Shown here piece by piece: positions 1 to 7,582 of a stretch of DNA of 64,000 nucleotides (positions are counted from its first letter, which is position 1; every line of letters starts with the position of its first letter). The stretch lies in assembly GCF_900105755.1 (NCBI RefSeq), contig NZ_FNTQ01000001.1:8308001-8372000 (forward strand), read 5' to 3'. Origin of the DNA: Streptomyces sp. Ag109_O5-10 (lineage in GTDB: Bacteria; Actinomycetota; Actinomycetes; Streptomycetales; Streptomycetaceae). The position numbers were made by a program, and so were the translations under genes. Under the pieces are notes generated by a model. It had not been told where the DNA came from. It was given only the letters and a program-made list of their open reading frames with translations, and made no database searches.

Positions 1-1
1 G

Positions 2-166
2 CTCCTCGACGGAGAACAGGACCGGGAGGCCGTGCTCGCCAGCTTCGTCACCACCCTGCCGCCCGGTGACGAGCAGGTGCTGCGGGCCCTGCTGGAGGCC
101 GCAGGACCGGGCCCGGTGAACACTCGGAACGTACCGCCCGAGGGCCCGGGCGGTACGGAAGACTGA
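2..166 (+). CDS. BlaI/MecI-family repressor, C-terminal fragment
   Basis: Reading frame open from the window edge to TGA at 164-166; only the last 54 residues are present. They contain FVTTLPPGDEQVLRALLEAA, which resembles the C-terminal dimerisation region of BlaI/MecI winged-helix repressors, followed by a Gly/Pro-rich tail. The family usually represses itself and a linked M56 sensor protease; here an M56 protease starts 7 nt downstream, which supports the assignment. The DNA-binding half lies outside the window. Confidence 0.7.
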   Translation, partial: LLDGEQDREAVLASFVTTLPPGDEQVLRALLEAAGPGPVNTRNVPPEGPGGTED

Positions 167-172
167 CCGCCC

Positions 173-1093
173 ATGGGGGTCTTCGTCTTTCTGCCGCTGG
201 TCCTGCCGCTGACCGCGTGGCCCGTCGCCCGGCTGGCCGAGGGGCGGCTGCATCCGCGCACCGGCACCCGGCTGCTCACCGCGGTGGCCGTGGTCATGGC
301 CGGGTGCAGCACGCTCTGCCTCGCCCTGCTGATGGTGGTCGGCACCGCCCAGCTCCCCGGCAACCCCCTCCCGGACGGCTGGTCCGACCCGGAGGTGCGG
401 GCCGCCGTCCCGCACGACGAGATCGCCGGCCGCGCCGCCATCCCCGCCCTCGCCGCGGTCGCGGTCCTGTGCGGCCGCACCCTCCACCGGCACCGCCGCG
501 TCACCCGGCGGGCCCGCCGGGCGCTCACCGCACTGCCGGGCCGTGCGGTCGCCGTACTGTCCGACAGCACCCCCTACGCCTACGCGCTGCCCGACCGGAT
601 CGTCGTCACCACCGCGCTCCTGGACGGCCTCGCCCCGGGCGAACGCCGGGCCCTGTTCGCCCACGAACGCGCCCACCTCGCCGCGCGGCACCACCGGCAC
701 CTGCTCGCCGTCCACCTGGCGGCACGCGCCAACCCCTTCCTGCGGCCCCTGCGCACCGCCGTCCGCTGCACGGCCGAGCGCTGGGCGGACGAGGAGGCGG
801 CCCGCTCGGTGGCGGACCGGCGCACGGTCGCGCGGGCCATCGGCAAGGCCGCGCTGCTCTCCGCGGGCACCCCGGCACCGACGCTGGCCGCGGTCGCCGC
901 CACCGGTCCGGTGCCGCGCCGGGTCGCCGCGCTGCTCGGCCCCGCCCCGGTGGCTCGCGGCCGGCCCTCCACGTTCACCGCGGCCGGCCTCGCCGTCTGG
1001 AGCGCCGCGGCGGGCACCCTCGCATCGGCGATGTCCTCGGCCAACTCGGCGGTGACGCTGTTCCTGATCCTGCGCGCGGCCGCGCCGCTGTGA
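173..1093 (+). CDS. M56-family (BlaR1-like) membrane metalloprotease
   Basis: Protein of 306 residues. Hydrophobic segments lie near residues 3-20, 35-60 and 88-105, with a last one near 270-305. The zinc-protease motif HERAH is at residues 164-168, and Glu207 in ADEEA is the likely third zinc ligand. This is the protease half of BlaR1/MecR1-type sensors; there is no C-terminal penicillin-binding domain, as in most actinobacterial homologues. ATG 173 follows the BlaI stop by 7 nt, so the two are co-transcribed. By family knowledge the protease cleaves the BlaI repressor; the signal sensed here is unknown. Confidence 0.85.
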   Translation: MGVFVFLPLVLPLTAWPVARLAEGRLHPRTGTRLLTAVAVVMAGCSTLCLALLMVVGTAQLPGNPLPDGWSDPEVRAAVPHDEIAGRAAIPALAAVAVLCGRTLHRHRRVTRRARRALTALPGRAVAVLSDSTPYAYALPDRIVVTTALLDGLAPGERRALFAHERAHLAARHHRHLLAVHLAARANPFLRPLRTAVRCTAERWADEEAARSVADRRTVARAIGKAALLSAGTPAPTLAAVAATGPVPRRVAALLGPAPVARGRPSTFTAAGLAVWSAAAGTLASAMSSANSAVTLFLILRAAAPL

Positions 1094-1115
1094 GGGCCGA
1101 CCGTACGACGGCGAA

Positions 1116-1144
1116 AGGGGCCCCCGACCACGTCGGGGGCCCCT
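1116..1144. terminator. Bidirectional terminator hairpin
   Basis: Perfect 13-bp stem (AGGGGCCCCCGAC, CAC loop, GTCGGGGGCCCCT) between the convergent M56 and TPR genes. There is no U-tract, as is usual in Streptomyces. Confidence 0.8.
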
Positions 1145-1160
1145 CCTCGTCGGCTGCCGC

Positions 1161-1508
1161 TCACTTCTCCGGGAAGTCCCCGGCCAGCGCCGAGGCGATC
1201 CGCAGGTGCGGCTCCGCCTCTTCGTGCCGGGCCTGCCGCTGGAGCGTACGGCCCAGCATCAGCCGGGCGTAGTGCTCGACCGGGTCGCGCTCGATGATCT
1301 CGCGCAACTCGGCCTCCGCGCGGCGCAGTTGGGCCGAGTGGTAGTAGGCGCGCGCCAGCAGCAGCCGGGGTCCGGTCTGCTCCGGCGCCTCCTCGACCAG
1401 CCCGGCGAGCACCTGCGCGGCGCCCGCGTAGTCCTTGGCGTCGAAGAACAGCTGCGCTCGCGCCCAGCGCTCGGCGGCGGTTCCCTGGTCGTAGTAGGTG
1501 GTGTCCAC
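1161..1508 (-). CDS. Small tetratricopeptide-repeat protein
   Basis: Protein of 115 residues from GTG 1508, with an AGGAGG Shine-Dalgarno just upstream; the frame stays open further upstream but that part has no TPR character. It holds about three TPR-like helix pairs (around residues 12-42, 44-76 and 78-110), including the conserved pattern ERDPVEHYARLMLGRTLQ. No signal peptide or membrane segment is seen, so it is likely a cytoplasmic scaffold. Similar short TPR proteins are common in Streptomyces; the partner is unknown. Confidence 0.8.
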   Translation of the reverse strand: MDTTYYDQGTAAERWARAQLFFDAKDYAGAAQVLAGLVEEAPEQTGPRLLLARAYYHSAQLRRAEAELREIIERDPVEHYARLMLGRTLQRQARHEEAEPHLRIASALAGDFPEK

Positions 1509-1646
1509 TCGTGACCTCCTTCGGTGCCGACAACGTACAGGGGTAGTTGAAAATTCCACCAATTCTGCGGAGGGGTTGGTTCGGCGGTGCCGGTGTGGGC
1601 GACGCGACGGTGGACGGACACCAGACCGCCGAGGAAGGGGAGAGTT

Positions 1647-1961
1647 GTGGACCACGATCCTCGCGGGCGGGCGCGCTCCGGGCCGGCCGGTGGCCGCCGC
1701 ATGCGGACCGGTACCGAACCGGTCACCGCCCGCAGCCCGATGCGGCTGCGCCGGCTGCTGAGCAGTCTCTTCCTGCCCCTGTTCGCCATGGCGGCTGCCC
1801 TGTTCGCCGCCTGGGCCGCCGCCTCCGGTGCGGGTGACAGCCCCGGCCGTGGCGCTCTGGTCACCCTCGCCGCGGTCTGTGCGGCCCTGGCCGTGGCGGC
1901 GGCCGTGGACCTGCTGGTCGTGGGCCGCAGGCTGCGCCGGGAGCGCGTCGGTCCGCGCTGA
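1647..1961 (+). CDS. Small membrane protein, DUF6343-like
   Basis: Protein of 104 residues from GTG 1647, preceded by the purine-rich Shine-Dalgarno AGGAAGGGGAG. A basic N-terminus with RTGTEPVTARSP leads into two hydrophobic segments (about residues 38-58 and 66-88) and an Arg-rich tail (RRLRRERVGPR). The short TGTEPVTARSP motif before two helices fits the Streptomyces DUF6343 family, whose function is not known. A later in-frame ATG at 1701 is the alternative start. Confidence 0.65.
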   Translation: MDHDPRGRARSGPAGGRRMRTGTEPVTARSPMRLRRLLSSLFLPLFAMAAALFAAWAAASGAGDSPGRGALVTLAAVCAALAVAAAVDLLVVGRRLRRERVGPR

Positions 1962-2126
1962 GGCCGGGCCCCGGGGGCCCCGCGATCCGGCCGGACGCGG
2001 TGCCGGTGCCGCTCGTCCGCGGGGGAACGGTCCTGCTCGGTCGAGTACCTGAGGGGCGGGGGACCGCACGGCATCACCGTGCTCCAGTGTGTCCGTCGTG
2101 GCGCGACCGACAAGGCAGGTTTTCTT

Positions 2127-2142
2127 GACAAAATAAGTTGTC
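2127..2142. promoter_or_regulatory. Inverted repeat upstream of DHFR-like gene
   Basis: GACAA-AATAAG-TTGTC, a 5-bp-arm inverted repeat in an unusually A/T-rich patch. It overlaps a TTGACA hexamer at 2125-2130 that could be a -35 box. Its position 62 nt before the reductase start suggests an operator (inference). Confidence 0.45.
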
Positions 2143-2203
2143 GGTTGGAGGGTGGGGGAGACCGCGGAGCCCCGCGGCGGCCCCGGACCGCGAGGAATCC
2201 GCG

Positions 2204-2776
2204 ATGCGTACCCTGATCAGCACTGCCTTCATCTCCCTCGACGGTGTCGTCGAGGCCCCGGGCGGCGAGCCCGGCTACCGGAACTCCGGATGGACCTTCA
2301 AGGGCGTCGAGTTCGTCCCCGAGGCGTTCGAGATCAAGGAGCGGGAGCAGAGGGAGTCGACCGCGGTCCTGATGGGCCGGACCAGTTACGAGGCGTTCAG
2401 CCCGGTATGGCCGGACATGGCGGAGTTCGCGCACTACAGGACACTGCCGAAGTACGTCGTCTCCACCACCCTCACCGAGGGTGACCTGGTGTCGAACTGG
2501 GGAGAGACCACGATCCTGCGCTCGATCGACCAGGTCGCCGCCCTCAAGCAGACCGAGGGCGGTCCGGTCATCATGCACGGCAGTGCCGCGCTCAACCACG
2601 CGCTGTCCGACGCCGGCCTGATCGACCGCTACCACCTGCTGGTCCATCCCCTGCTGCTCGGCGCGGGCAAGCGGCTGTTCAGCGCCTCGGACAAGGACAC
2701 CCAGCAGCTGAAGCTGGTCGAGCACGAGGTCTACGCGAACGGCGTGCAGAAGAACGTCTTCGACGTCGTCCGCTGA
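2204..2776 (+). CDS. Dihydrofolate reductase-family (RibD C-terminal type) protein
   Basis: Protein of 190 residues from ATG 2204, after a GAGGAA Shine-Dalgarno. It begins MRTLISTAFISLDGVVEAPG, carries LMGRTSYEAFSPVWP in the nucleotide-binding region, and ends with the DRYHLLVHPLLLGAGKRLF strand typical of the RibD_C/YwjB/YyaP branch of DHFR-like reductases. These are NAD(P)H-dependent; the substrate is usually unknown and not classical dihydrofolate. It is monocistronic, with an operator-like repeat upstream. An upstream in-frame start at 2138 gives a Gly/Pro-rich extension without family character and was rejected. Confidence 0.85.
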   Translation: MRTLISTAFISLDGVVEAPGGEPGYRNSGWTFKGVEFVPEAFEIKEREQRESTAVLMGRTSYEAFSPVWPDMAEFAHYRTLPKYVVSTTLTEGDLVSNWGETTILRSIDQVAALKQTEGGPVIMHGSAALNHALSDAGLIDRYHLLVHPLLLGAGKRLFSASDKDTQQLKLVEHEVYANGVQKNVFDVVR

Positions 2777-2817
2777 CCGCGTGCCGCGGCCGGCCCGGCC
2801 TGCGCCGGGTGGCCGCG

Positions 2818-3002
2818 TCAGTGCCGGCAGGCCGGGCACCAGACCGTGCGGCGGCCGGAGACGGGCGGGAGCGCAGGAGAGTGCCGCAGCGCGGGCAGAC
2901 CGGATCGGTGTCGTAGCGCACCTCCACGTGCCGGACGCGGCGTCCCCGGCCGCAGGAGTCCAGTACCTCGCGGAAGCCCTCCACGTCCGGCAGCTCGGGC
3001 AT
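2818..3002 (-). pseudogene. Internally deleted, frameshifted Fpg/Nei-family DNA glycosylase remnant
   Basis: The strand opens MPELPDVEGFREVL, the signature N-terminus of formamidopyrimidine-DNA glycosylases, including the catalytic Pro2. After about 29 residues it jumps to the C-terminal zinc finger VCPRCGTLLRS. One frame shift later the second half of the finger appears as RRTVWCPACRH, then TGA. The whole catalytic core (about 200 residues in intact enzymes) is missing and the four zinc cysteines are split over two frames, so it cannot encode a working glycosylase. Confidence 0.8.
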
Positions 3003-3172
3003 GATTCCTCCCGGCGGCGCTCTCGTCGTGCCCGCCGCGGCCCGGGTAGCCGCCCCCGCCCCCCGCCAACCGTCACGAGGAGCGGGGGCCGCGGGCGGCG
3101 CCGGCTCGTCCCGTGCGGTTCGAGAGTGCGGCCCGCCGCATGATCCGGGCCGCCCGGGGGCATCCGGAGACT

Positions 3173-3388
3173 ATGGAAGGCGCGCCTGTGATCGTGCAGC
3201 CGCCCGGCCCCGACGGCGGCCGGCGGGTCACCATCCGCGGGGAGTACGTCGGCATCGCGTACCACCTGCTCGACATCGTCGAGTTCCTGCGTCGCGCGGG
3301 CCTGCCCGAAGCCAGTACGACGGTCGACGATCCCGAGCTGATCGAGTGGCGCGGCATCGGCCCGCGCGCCTGGACCGCCACGGGCTGA
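3173..3388 (+). CDS. Small conserved hypothetical protein
   Basis: About 71 residues from ATG 3173 (GGAG 5 nt upstream); GTG 3188 is an alternative. Core features are GRRVTIRGEYVGIAYHLLDIVEFLRRAGL followed by an acidic ending with LIEWRG. It has a compact alpha/beta look with no signal peptide, membrane span or metal motif. Codon use matches its neighbours. I recognise the style as a recurrent small Streptomyces protein but cannot name a function. Confidence 0.55.
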   Translation: MEGAPVIVQPPGPDGGRRVTIRGEYVGIAYHLLDIVEFLRRAGLPEASTTVDDPELIEWRGIGPRAWTATG

Positions 3389-3462
3389 CCCGGACCGCGT
3401 CGGCGGCCTTGTTCGACTCTACGAACTTTCTGCATGACGGGTACACACCAGTGCGCTCAACT

Positions 3463-3481
3463 GATAGGAAACCTTCCTATC
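3463..3481. promoter_or_regulatory. Palindromic operator before chitosanase gene
   Basis: GATAGGAA-ACC-TTCCTATC, perfect 8-bp arms with a 3-nt centre, 34 nt before the chitosanase start. In S. lividans the GH46 chitosanase gene is repressed by the ROK protein CsnR at a palindrome in the same position, so an equivalent role is inferred. Confidence 0.7.
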
Positions 3482-3514
3482 GGTGAACCTCCTCAATCCC
3501 CCACTGGAGCCGCT

Positions 3515-4372
3515 GTGCGGAACCCGAACGACACCACCACGACCAACCCCGTCCTGACCTCCCGCCGCACCCTGCTGGCCCTGCTCGGCGCCTCCGCCGT
3601 CGGTGCCGGAGCCGTGCTGCTGCGCCCGGCGCACGCCTCCGCCGCCGCGCCGGCCGCGAGCTGCGTGGGCCTCGACGACCCGGCGAAGAAGGAGATCGCC
3701 ATGAAGCTGGTGTCGAGCGCGGAGAACTCCTCGCTCGACTGGAAGGCGCAGTACAAGTACATCGAGGACATCGGCGACGGCCGCGGCTACACCGCCGGGA
3801 TCATCGGCTTCTGCTCCGGCACCGGCGACATGCTCGACCTCGTCCAGCTCTACACCGACCGCAAGCCCGGCAACGTGCTCGCCAAGTACCTCCCCGCCCT
3901 GCGCCGGGTCAACGGCACCGACTCGCACAGCGGCCTGGACCCGAACTTCCCGGCGGACTGGCGCAAGGCCGCCCAGGACACCGCCTTCCAGCAGGCCCAG
4001 AACGACGAACGCGACCGTGTGTACTTCAACCCGGCCGTGCAGCAGGGCAAGACGGACGGGCTCGGCACGCTCGGGCAGTTCACCTACTACGACGCCATCG
4101 TCATGCACGGCGACGGCGACGACGCCACCAGCTTCCGCAACATACGCAAGCGCGCCCTCGGCCACGCCAAGCCGCCGGCGCAGGGCGGCAACGAGAAGAC
4201 GTACCTCAACGCCTTCCTGGACGCCCGGGTGTGGGCCATGAAGCAGGAGGAGGCGCACAGCGACACCACCCGGGTCGACACCGAGCAGCGGGTCTTCCTG
4301 AACAAGGGCAACCTGTGTCTGAACACCCCGTTGGACTGGAAGGTTTACGGCGACAGCTACCACATCGGCTGA
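3515..4372 (+). CDS. csn: Secreted GH46 chitosanase
   Basis: Protein of 285 residues from GTG 3515, with GGAG 5 nt upstream. A twin-arginine signal peptide (SRRTLLALLGASAVGAGAVL, then ...AHASA) points to Tat export. The mature enzyme has the GH46 catalytic pair: Glu in SSAENSS as acid and Asp in EDIGDGRGYT as base. Length and sequence match the S. sp. N174 type. It hydrolyses beta-1,4 links of chitosan outside the cell. Monocistronic, with a palindromic operator upstream and a strong hairpin 6 nt after the stop. The longer upstream reading from 3434 would bury the signal peptide and was rejected. Confidence 0.95.
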   Translation: MRNPNDTTTTNPVLTSRRTLLALLGASAVGAGAVLLRPAHASAAAPAASCVGLDDPAKKEIAMKLVSSAENSSLDWKAQYKYIEDIGDGRGYTAGIIGFCSGTGDMLDLVQLYTDRKPGNVLAKYLPALRRVNGTDSHSGLDPNFPADWRKAAQDTAFQQAQNDERDRVYFNPAVQQGKTDGLGTLGQFTYYDAIVMHGDGDDATSFRNIRKRALGHAKPPAQGGNEKTYLNAFLDARVWAMKQEEAHSDTTRVDTEQRVFLNKGNLCLNTPLDWKVYGDSYHIG

Positions 4373-4378
4373 CACCCC

Positions 4379-4418
4379 CGGGCTGTCGTACCGCACCCCC
4401 ATGCGGCACGACAGCCCG
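4379..4418. terminator. Bidirectional terminator hairpin
   Basis: CGGGCTGTCGT pairs with ACGACAGCCCG, and an inner CCGCA/TGCGG helix continues the stem across one mismatch. It sits between the convergent chitosanase and methyltransferase genes. Confidence 0.85.
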
Positions 4419-4444
4419 GAGGCTGTTCCCCCCTCGCAGTGGCT

Positions 4445-5251
4445 CTACGGCTTGATGCCCACCCCGGTCCAGAGGCTGACCTCCGCGTCGGTGGCGGTCG
4501 GCTCGGCGTCGGGGCGCCAGCGGTGGCCCACCGAGACACCGGGGTCGAGCAGTTCGAGCCCGTCGAAGAAGCGCGTCACGTCCGCCCGCGAGCGGAACTG
4601 CACCGGGGTGCCCGCGTTGCTGTAGATGTCGGTGACCTTCTGCCAGATGTCCGGGTCGAAGTCGGGCGTGCAGTGGCTCAGCGCAAGCGCGCTGCCCGAG
4701 GGGAGCACGTCGAGCAGCCTGCTGACGATCCCGTACGGGTCCTGGGCGTCCGTGATGAAGTGCATCAGGGCGTTGAGGGACAGTGCCACCGGCCGGTCGA
4801 GGTCGAGGACTTCCGCCAGTTCGGGGTCGTCGAGCAGCGTCTGCGGGTCGTTGACGTCCGCCTCTATGTAGGTGGTGCGGCCCTGCGCCGTGCCGCGCAT
4901 CAGACGCTCGGCGTACTTGAGGACCAGCGGGTCGTTGTCGGCGTACACCACCCGCGCGTCGGCCACCACGGACTGGGCCACCTGGTGCAGGTTCGGCTCG
5001 GTGGGGATGCCGGTGCCGATGTCGAGCCACTGCCGGATGCCGTGCTCGCGGGCGAGGACGCGGGTGGCGCGGTGCATGAAGGCGCGGTTCTCCCGGGCGC
5101 AGACGAAGATGCCCGGGTAGGCGGACGCAACGGCCTCGGCGGCCACCTTGTCGACGTCGAAGTGGTCCTTGCCGCCCAGATAGTAGTCGTACATGCGGGC
5201 GGAGTGGGGCCTGCTGGTGTCGATGTCCCGCGCCGCGGGCGAGTCGGTCAT
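4445..5251 (-). CDS. DUF574-type SAM-dependent methyltransferase
   Basis: Protein of 268 residues from ATG 5251 (AAAGG upstream). It carries the family hallmarks IDTSRPHSARMYDYYLGGKD near the N-terminus, WLDIGTGIPTEPNLHQ as the SAM-binding loop, and LMHFITDAQDPYG. These S-adenosyl methyltransferase (PF04672) proteins are numerous in Streptomyces and often sit beside XRE/DUF397 genes, as here. The substrate is unknown. It follows the DUF397 gene by 37 nt, so it is likely third in the operon. A paralogue lies at 31452-32240. Confidence 0.9.
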   Translation of the reverse strand: MTDSPAARDIDTSRPHSARMYDYYLGGKDHFDVDKVAAEAVASAYPGIFVCARENRAFMHRATRVLAREHGIRQWLDIGTGIPTEPNLHQVAQSVVADARVVYADNDPLVLKYAERLMRGTAQGRTTYIEADVNDPQTLLDDPELAEVLDLDRPVALSLNALMHFITDAQDPYGIVSRLLDVLPSGSALALSHCTPDFDPDIWQKVTDIYSNAGTPVQFRSRADVTRFFDGLELLDPGVSVGHRWRPDAEPTATDAEVSLWTGVGIKP

Positions 5252-5288
5252 GCTGGACCTTTCAAGAGGGGGGAGCGTGGGGGAGTGG

Positions 5289-5561
5289 TCAACCGGTGGT
5301 GAGGTGGTCGGCGAGGCCCCGTTTGACCCCCGCGACGAACGCGGTGATCTCCTCCGGGGTGTAGATCAGCGCGGGGCCGGCCGGATCCGTCGACTGCCGC
5401 AGGGCGATCCTGCCGTCGGCGAGCTGTTTCGTCTGTACGCACTGACCGCCGTTGGGGCCGCTCCAGGGCGACTCCCAGCCCTGTTCCCCCAGGTCCGATG
5501 CGGGCATGCCGTTGTACACGTCGTGGACACCGCCGTCGAAGCAGGCGTCGAAGGTGGTCAT
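5289..5561 (-). CDS. DUF397 small protein
   Basis: Protein of 90 residues from ATG 5561, which overlaps the upstream regulator stop (ATGA), so translation is coupled. It contains the DUF397 core WESPWSGPNGGQCVQTKQL, a following D/S-rich strand and the IYTPEEITAFVAGVKRG helix. DUF397 proteins are paired with WhiJ-like XRE regulators in Streptomyces and may act as their partner or antagonist; that pairing is reproduced exactly here. Confidence 0.9.
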   Translation of the reverse strand: MTTFDACFDGGVHDVYNGMPASDLGEQGWESPWSGPNGGQCVQTKQLADGRIALRQSTDPAGPALIYTPEEITAFVAGVKRGLADHLTTG

Positions 5562-6433
5562 GAGTACTCCTTGCGCATGCGGTTCAGGAGCGCCCTGCTC
5601 TGCGCGTCCGAAGTGAGCAGGGACAAGCGGTTGTGCGCCTCCAGGTGGGCGACGACGTCGGAGCGCTGGTCCAGGTACATCGCACCGGACAGGACCTCGG
5701 TGTAGACGACGTCCGGAAGCTCGGGCTCCGCGAAGCGGAAGTAGGTGAACGGGGCGCACACGCCCACGTGGGCGCCGGCGGTGAACGGGACGACGTCGAC
5801 GCTGACGTGCGCCAGCTCCGAGGCCTCCAGCAGCCGTTCGATCTGCTCCCGCATCACCTCGGGCCCGCCGACCACCCGGTGCAGTACGGCCTCCTCCATC
5901 ACCACCCACAGCGTGGGCGCGTCGGGGCCGTCCAGCAGGGCCTGGCGGCGCAGCCGCAGGTTCACCCGACGCTCCAGATCCTCGTCGCTGTCGTCGGGGA
6001 AACCGCCGCTGAGCACGTGGCGGGCGTACTCCCGGGTCTGCAGCAGCCCCGTGGCGTAGTGCGGCTCGTACGTGCGCAGGGTCGTCGCGCCGGTCTCCAG
6101 GCTCACGTAGGCGCTGAACCAGGTGGGCAGCACGTCCCGGTAGGTGTGCCACCAGCCGGGTTCGTTGGCCCGCTCGGCGAAGGCGACGAACTCGTCCCGC
6201 TCCGCCCGGTCGGCACCGTAGGTCTCAAGCAGTTTCTCCACGTAGAGGGGCTTGAGGGCCACCTCCGCCTTCTCCAGTCGGCGGATGGTCAGAGGGGTGA
6301 CCCGAAGCGCCCGTGCCGCGTCCTCCAGTGACACGCCCGCTCCCTGCCGCCGCTCCTGGAGCCTGCGGCCCAGGATCATGCGCAGCACGGTGGGCGCACT
6401 GGTGCTCCCCGCGCTCGAACGACCTTCGCTCAC
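5558..6433 (-). CDS. XRE-family regulator with DUF5753 (WhiJ-like)
   Basis: Protein of 291 residues from GTG 6433, with GGAGGTAGGGC directly upstream. The helix-turn-helix lies at about residues 23-75 (LGRRLQERRQGAGVSLEDAA, then LTIRRLEKAE). The remaining two thirds is the DUF5753 domain, with EPGWWHTYRDVLPTWFSAYV and YEPHYATGLLQTREYAR. It heads the operon with DUF397 and DUF574 and is divergent from an ATPase gene. The arrangement matches the whiJ/abaA-type developmental loci of Streptomyces. DNA target unknown; paired palindromes lie in the divergent promoter region. Confidence 0.9.
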   Translation of the reverse strand: MSEGRSSAGSTSAPTVLRMILGRRLQERRQGAGVSLEDAARALRVTPLTIRRLEKAEVALKPLYVEKLLETYGADRAERDEFVAFAERANEPGWWHTYRDVLPTWFSAYVSLETGATTLRTYEPHYATGLLQTREYARHVLSGGFPDDSDEDLERRVNLRLRRQALLDGPDAPTLWVVMEEAVLHRVVGGPEVMREQIERLLEASELAHVSVDVVPFTAGAHVGVCAPFTYFRFAEPELPDVVYTEVLSGAMYLDQRSDVVAHLEAHNRLSLLTSDAQSRALLNRMRKEYS

Positions 6434-6547
6434 GCCCTACCTCCTGAGGGACTGTCACCCGGTCGAGTGTGGCAGGCACTTGCTGAAGCGGCCAGACCGA
6501 AACCGGCATGCTGAAATTATCAGGGAGTCGGTTGCAGCCTGAACTTG

Positions 6548-6572
6548 CATGCGCGCATGATTACTTGAGTAA
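6548..6572. promoter_or_regulatory. Two adjacent palindromes in divergent promoter region
   Basis: CATGCGCGCATG (6548-6559, perfect) and TTACT-TG-AGTAA (6561-6572) lie one base apart between the XRE gene and the ATPase gene, in a local A/T-richer stretch. They are plausible operators for the XRE protein (inference). Confidence 0.4.
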
Positions 6573-6718
6573 CCGCGGCCAGGACCACGGACGACGTCAC
6601 GCGCCCCGTGCGACCGTTGCCCAGTCCTGCCCGCCCGGCCGCTCCGCTCCGCCCGTTCTGCCTGCTCAGCCTGCTCCGCCCGCTCTCCGCCGCGCCCGTC
6701 TTACGGAAGGCAGCCATC

Positions 6719-7159
6719 GTGTCCCCCCACGCGACCACCCCCCGCGACCTGTTAGACGTAGACGCTCCCGACCGTGCGCACTGGATCGAACTGCCCTCGC
6801 ACCGCTCCAGCGTCAGAGTCGCCCGTCGCTCCGTGAGAGCCCGGCTCACCGGATGGGGACTCTCCCGCGAGGTGTGCGAGGACGCGGTGCTGCTGGTGTC
6901 CGAGCTGGTCACCAACGCCGTCATCCACACGCTGAGCGTGCGGATCCTGTGCGGGATGGGGCTCGTCAGCGACGGATGCGTGCGGCTGGAGGTCCACGAC
7001 CACGACTACTCCGGCCGCAGCCTGCCCCGGCGCGACCCGGGCCCCGACGACGAGGGCGGCAGGGGGCTGCTGCTCGTCGAGCAACTCGCCGACTCCTGGG
7101 GCGTCGACCGGTCGAGGCTCACCAGCGGCCACGCGGTGTGGGCGACGCTGACGGTCTGA
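6719..7159 (+). CDS. ATP-binding protein, RsbW/anti-sigma-like HATPase
   Basis: Protein of 146 residues from GTG 6719 (GGAAGG upstream). It has the GHKL ATPase N-box (SELVTNAVIHT) and a G-box GGRGLLLVEQLADSWGV. There is no dimerisation or receiver domain, as in Streptomyces stand-alone serine-kinase/anti-sigma-like proteins. It is divergent from the XRE/DUF397 operon, a recurring trio in Streptomyces. Likely a cytoplasmic regulatory ATPase; its partner is not shown by the sequence. Confidence 0.88.
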   Translation: MSPHATTPRDLLDVDAPDRAHWIELPSHRSSVRVARRSVRARLTGWGLSREVCEDAVLLVSELVTNAVIHTLSVRILCGMGLVSDGCVRLEVHDHDYSGRSLPRRDPGPDDEGGRGLLLVEQLADSWGVDRSRLTSGHAVWATLTV

Positions 7160-7226
7160 GCGGGGGAGGCCAACCAGGCTGTCGCGGGCCGGAGTTGCCG
7201 ATTTCGTGCGGGTGTACCGGCCCGCA

Positions 7227-7240
7227 TATGATCTTGGCCG
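7227..7240 (+). promoter_or_regulatory. -10 box for leaderless transcript
   Basis: TATGAT (7227-7232) matches five of six bases of the consensus -10. Transcription starting about 7 nt later falls on GTG 7240. No Shine-Dalgarno precedes that start. A clear -35 box is not visible. Confidence 0.4.
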
Positions 7241-7521
7241 TGATTGTGCAGAACACTGACAGAACGCCTTCCCGTAAGCAGCGACTTCAGGAGAAGCAGC
7301 GCCGCCAGCTGGCGGTGGTCGACACCGTGGACAAGGCCGAGGTGAAGGTCCGCAAGGCGGAAGCGGAACTGGCCGTCGCCGTCGCCGAGGCGGTCCACGT
7401 CTTCGGCGACGAGCGCGCCGCCTCCGAGGGGCTCGACATGCCCGTGAAGGCCGTGCGCCGCTTCGTCGGCATCGCGGCGCTGGAGACCGCTGTCGCGGGG
7501 GCGGACGGCGCCGACGGCTGA
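7240..7521 (+). CDS. Hypothetical coiled-coil protein
   Basis: Protein of 93 residues from GTG 7240. ATG 7228 is in frame, but it sits inside the apparent -10 box, so the GTG is preferred. Residues 8-60 are highly charged and helical (RKQRLQEKQRRQLAVVDTVD, then alternating Lys/Glu/Ala), consistent with a short coiled coil; an Ala/Val-rich tail follows. No catalytic motif. A small Streptomyces-type protein of unknown role, ending in a hairpin. Confidence 0.6.
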   Translation: MIVQNTDRTPSRKQRLQEKQRRQLAVVDTVDKAEVKVRKAEAELAVAVAEAVHVFGDERAASEGLDMPVKAVRRFVGIAALETAVAGADGADG

Positions 7522-7534
7522 CGCGGCCCGAGGG

Positions 7535-7582
7535 TCCGTGCCCACGCGCCGCCGGTGAGGACTCCCGCCGGCGCGGCACGGA
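7535..7582 (+). terminator. Terminator hairpin after hypothetical gene
   Basis: TCCGTGCC pairs with GGCACGGA, continued inward by GCGCCG/CGGCGC. It closes the preceding gene. The remaining bases up to 7842 hold no coding signal I can support and presumably carry the promoter of the biosynthetic cluster. Confidence 0.6.
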
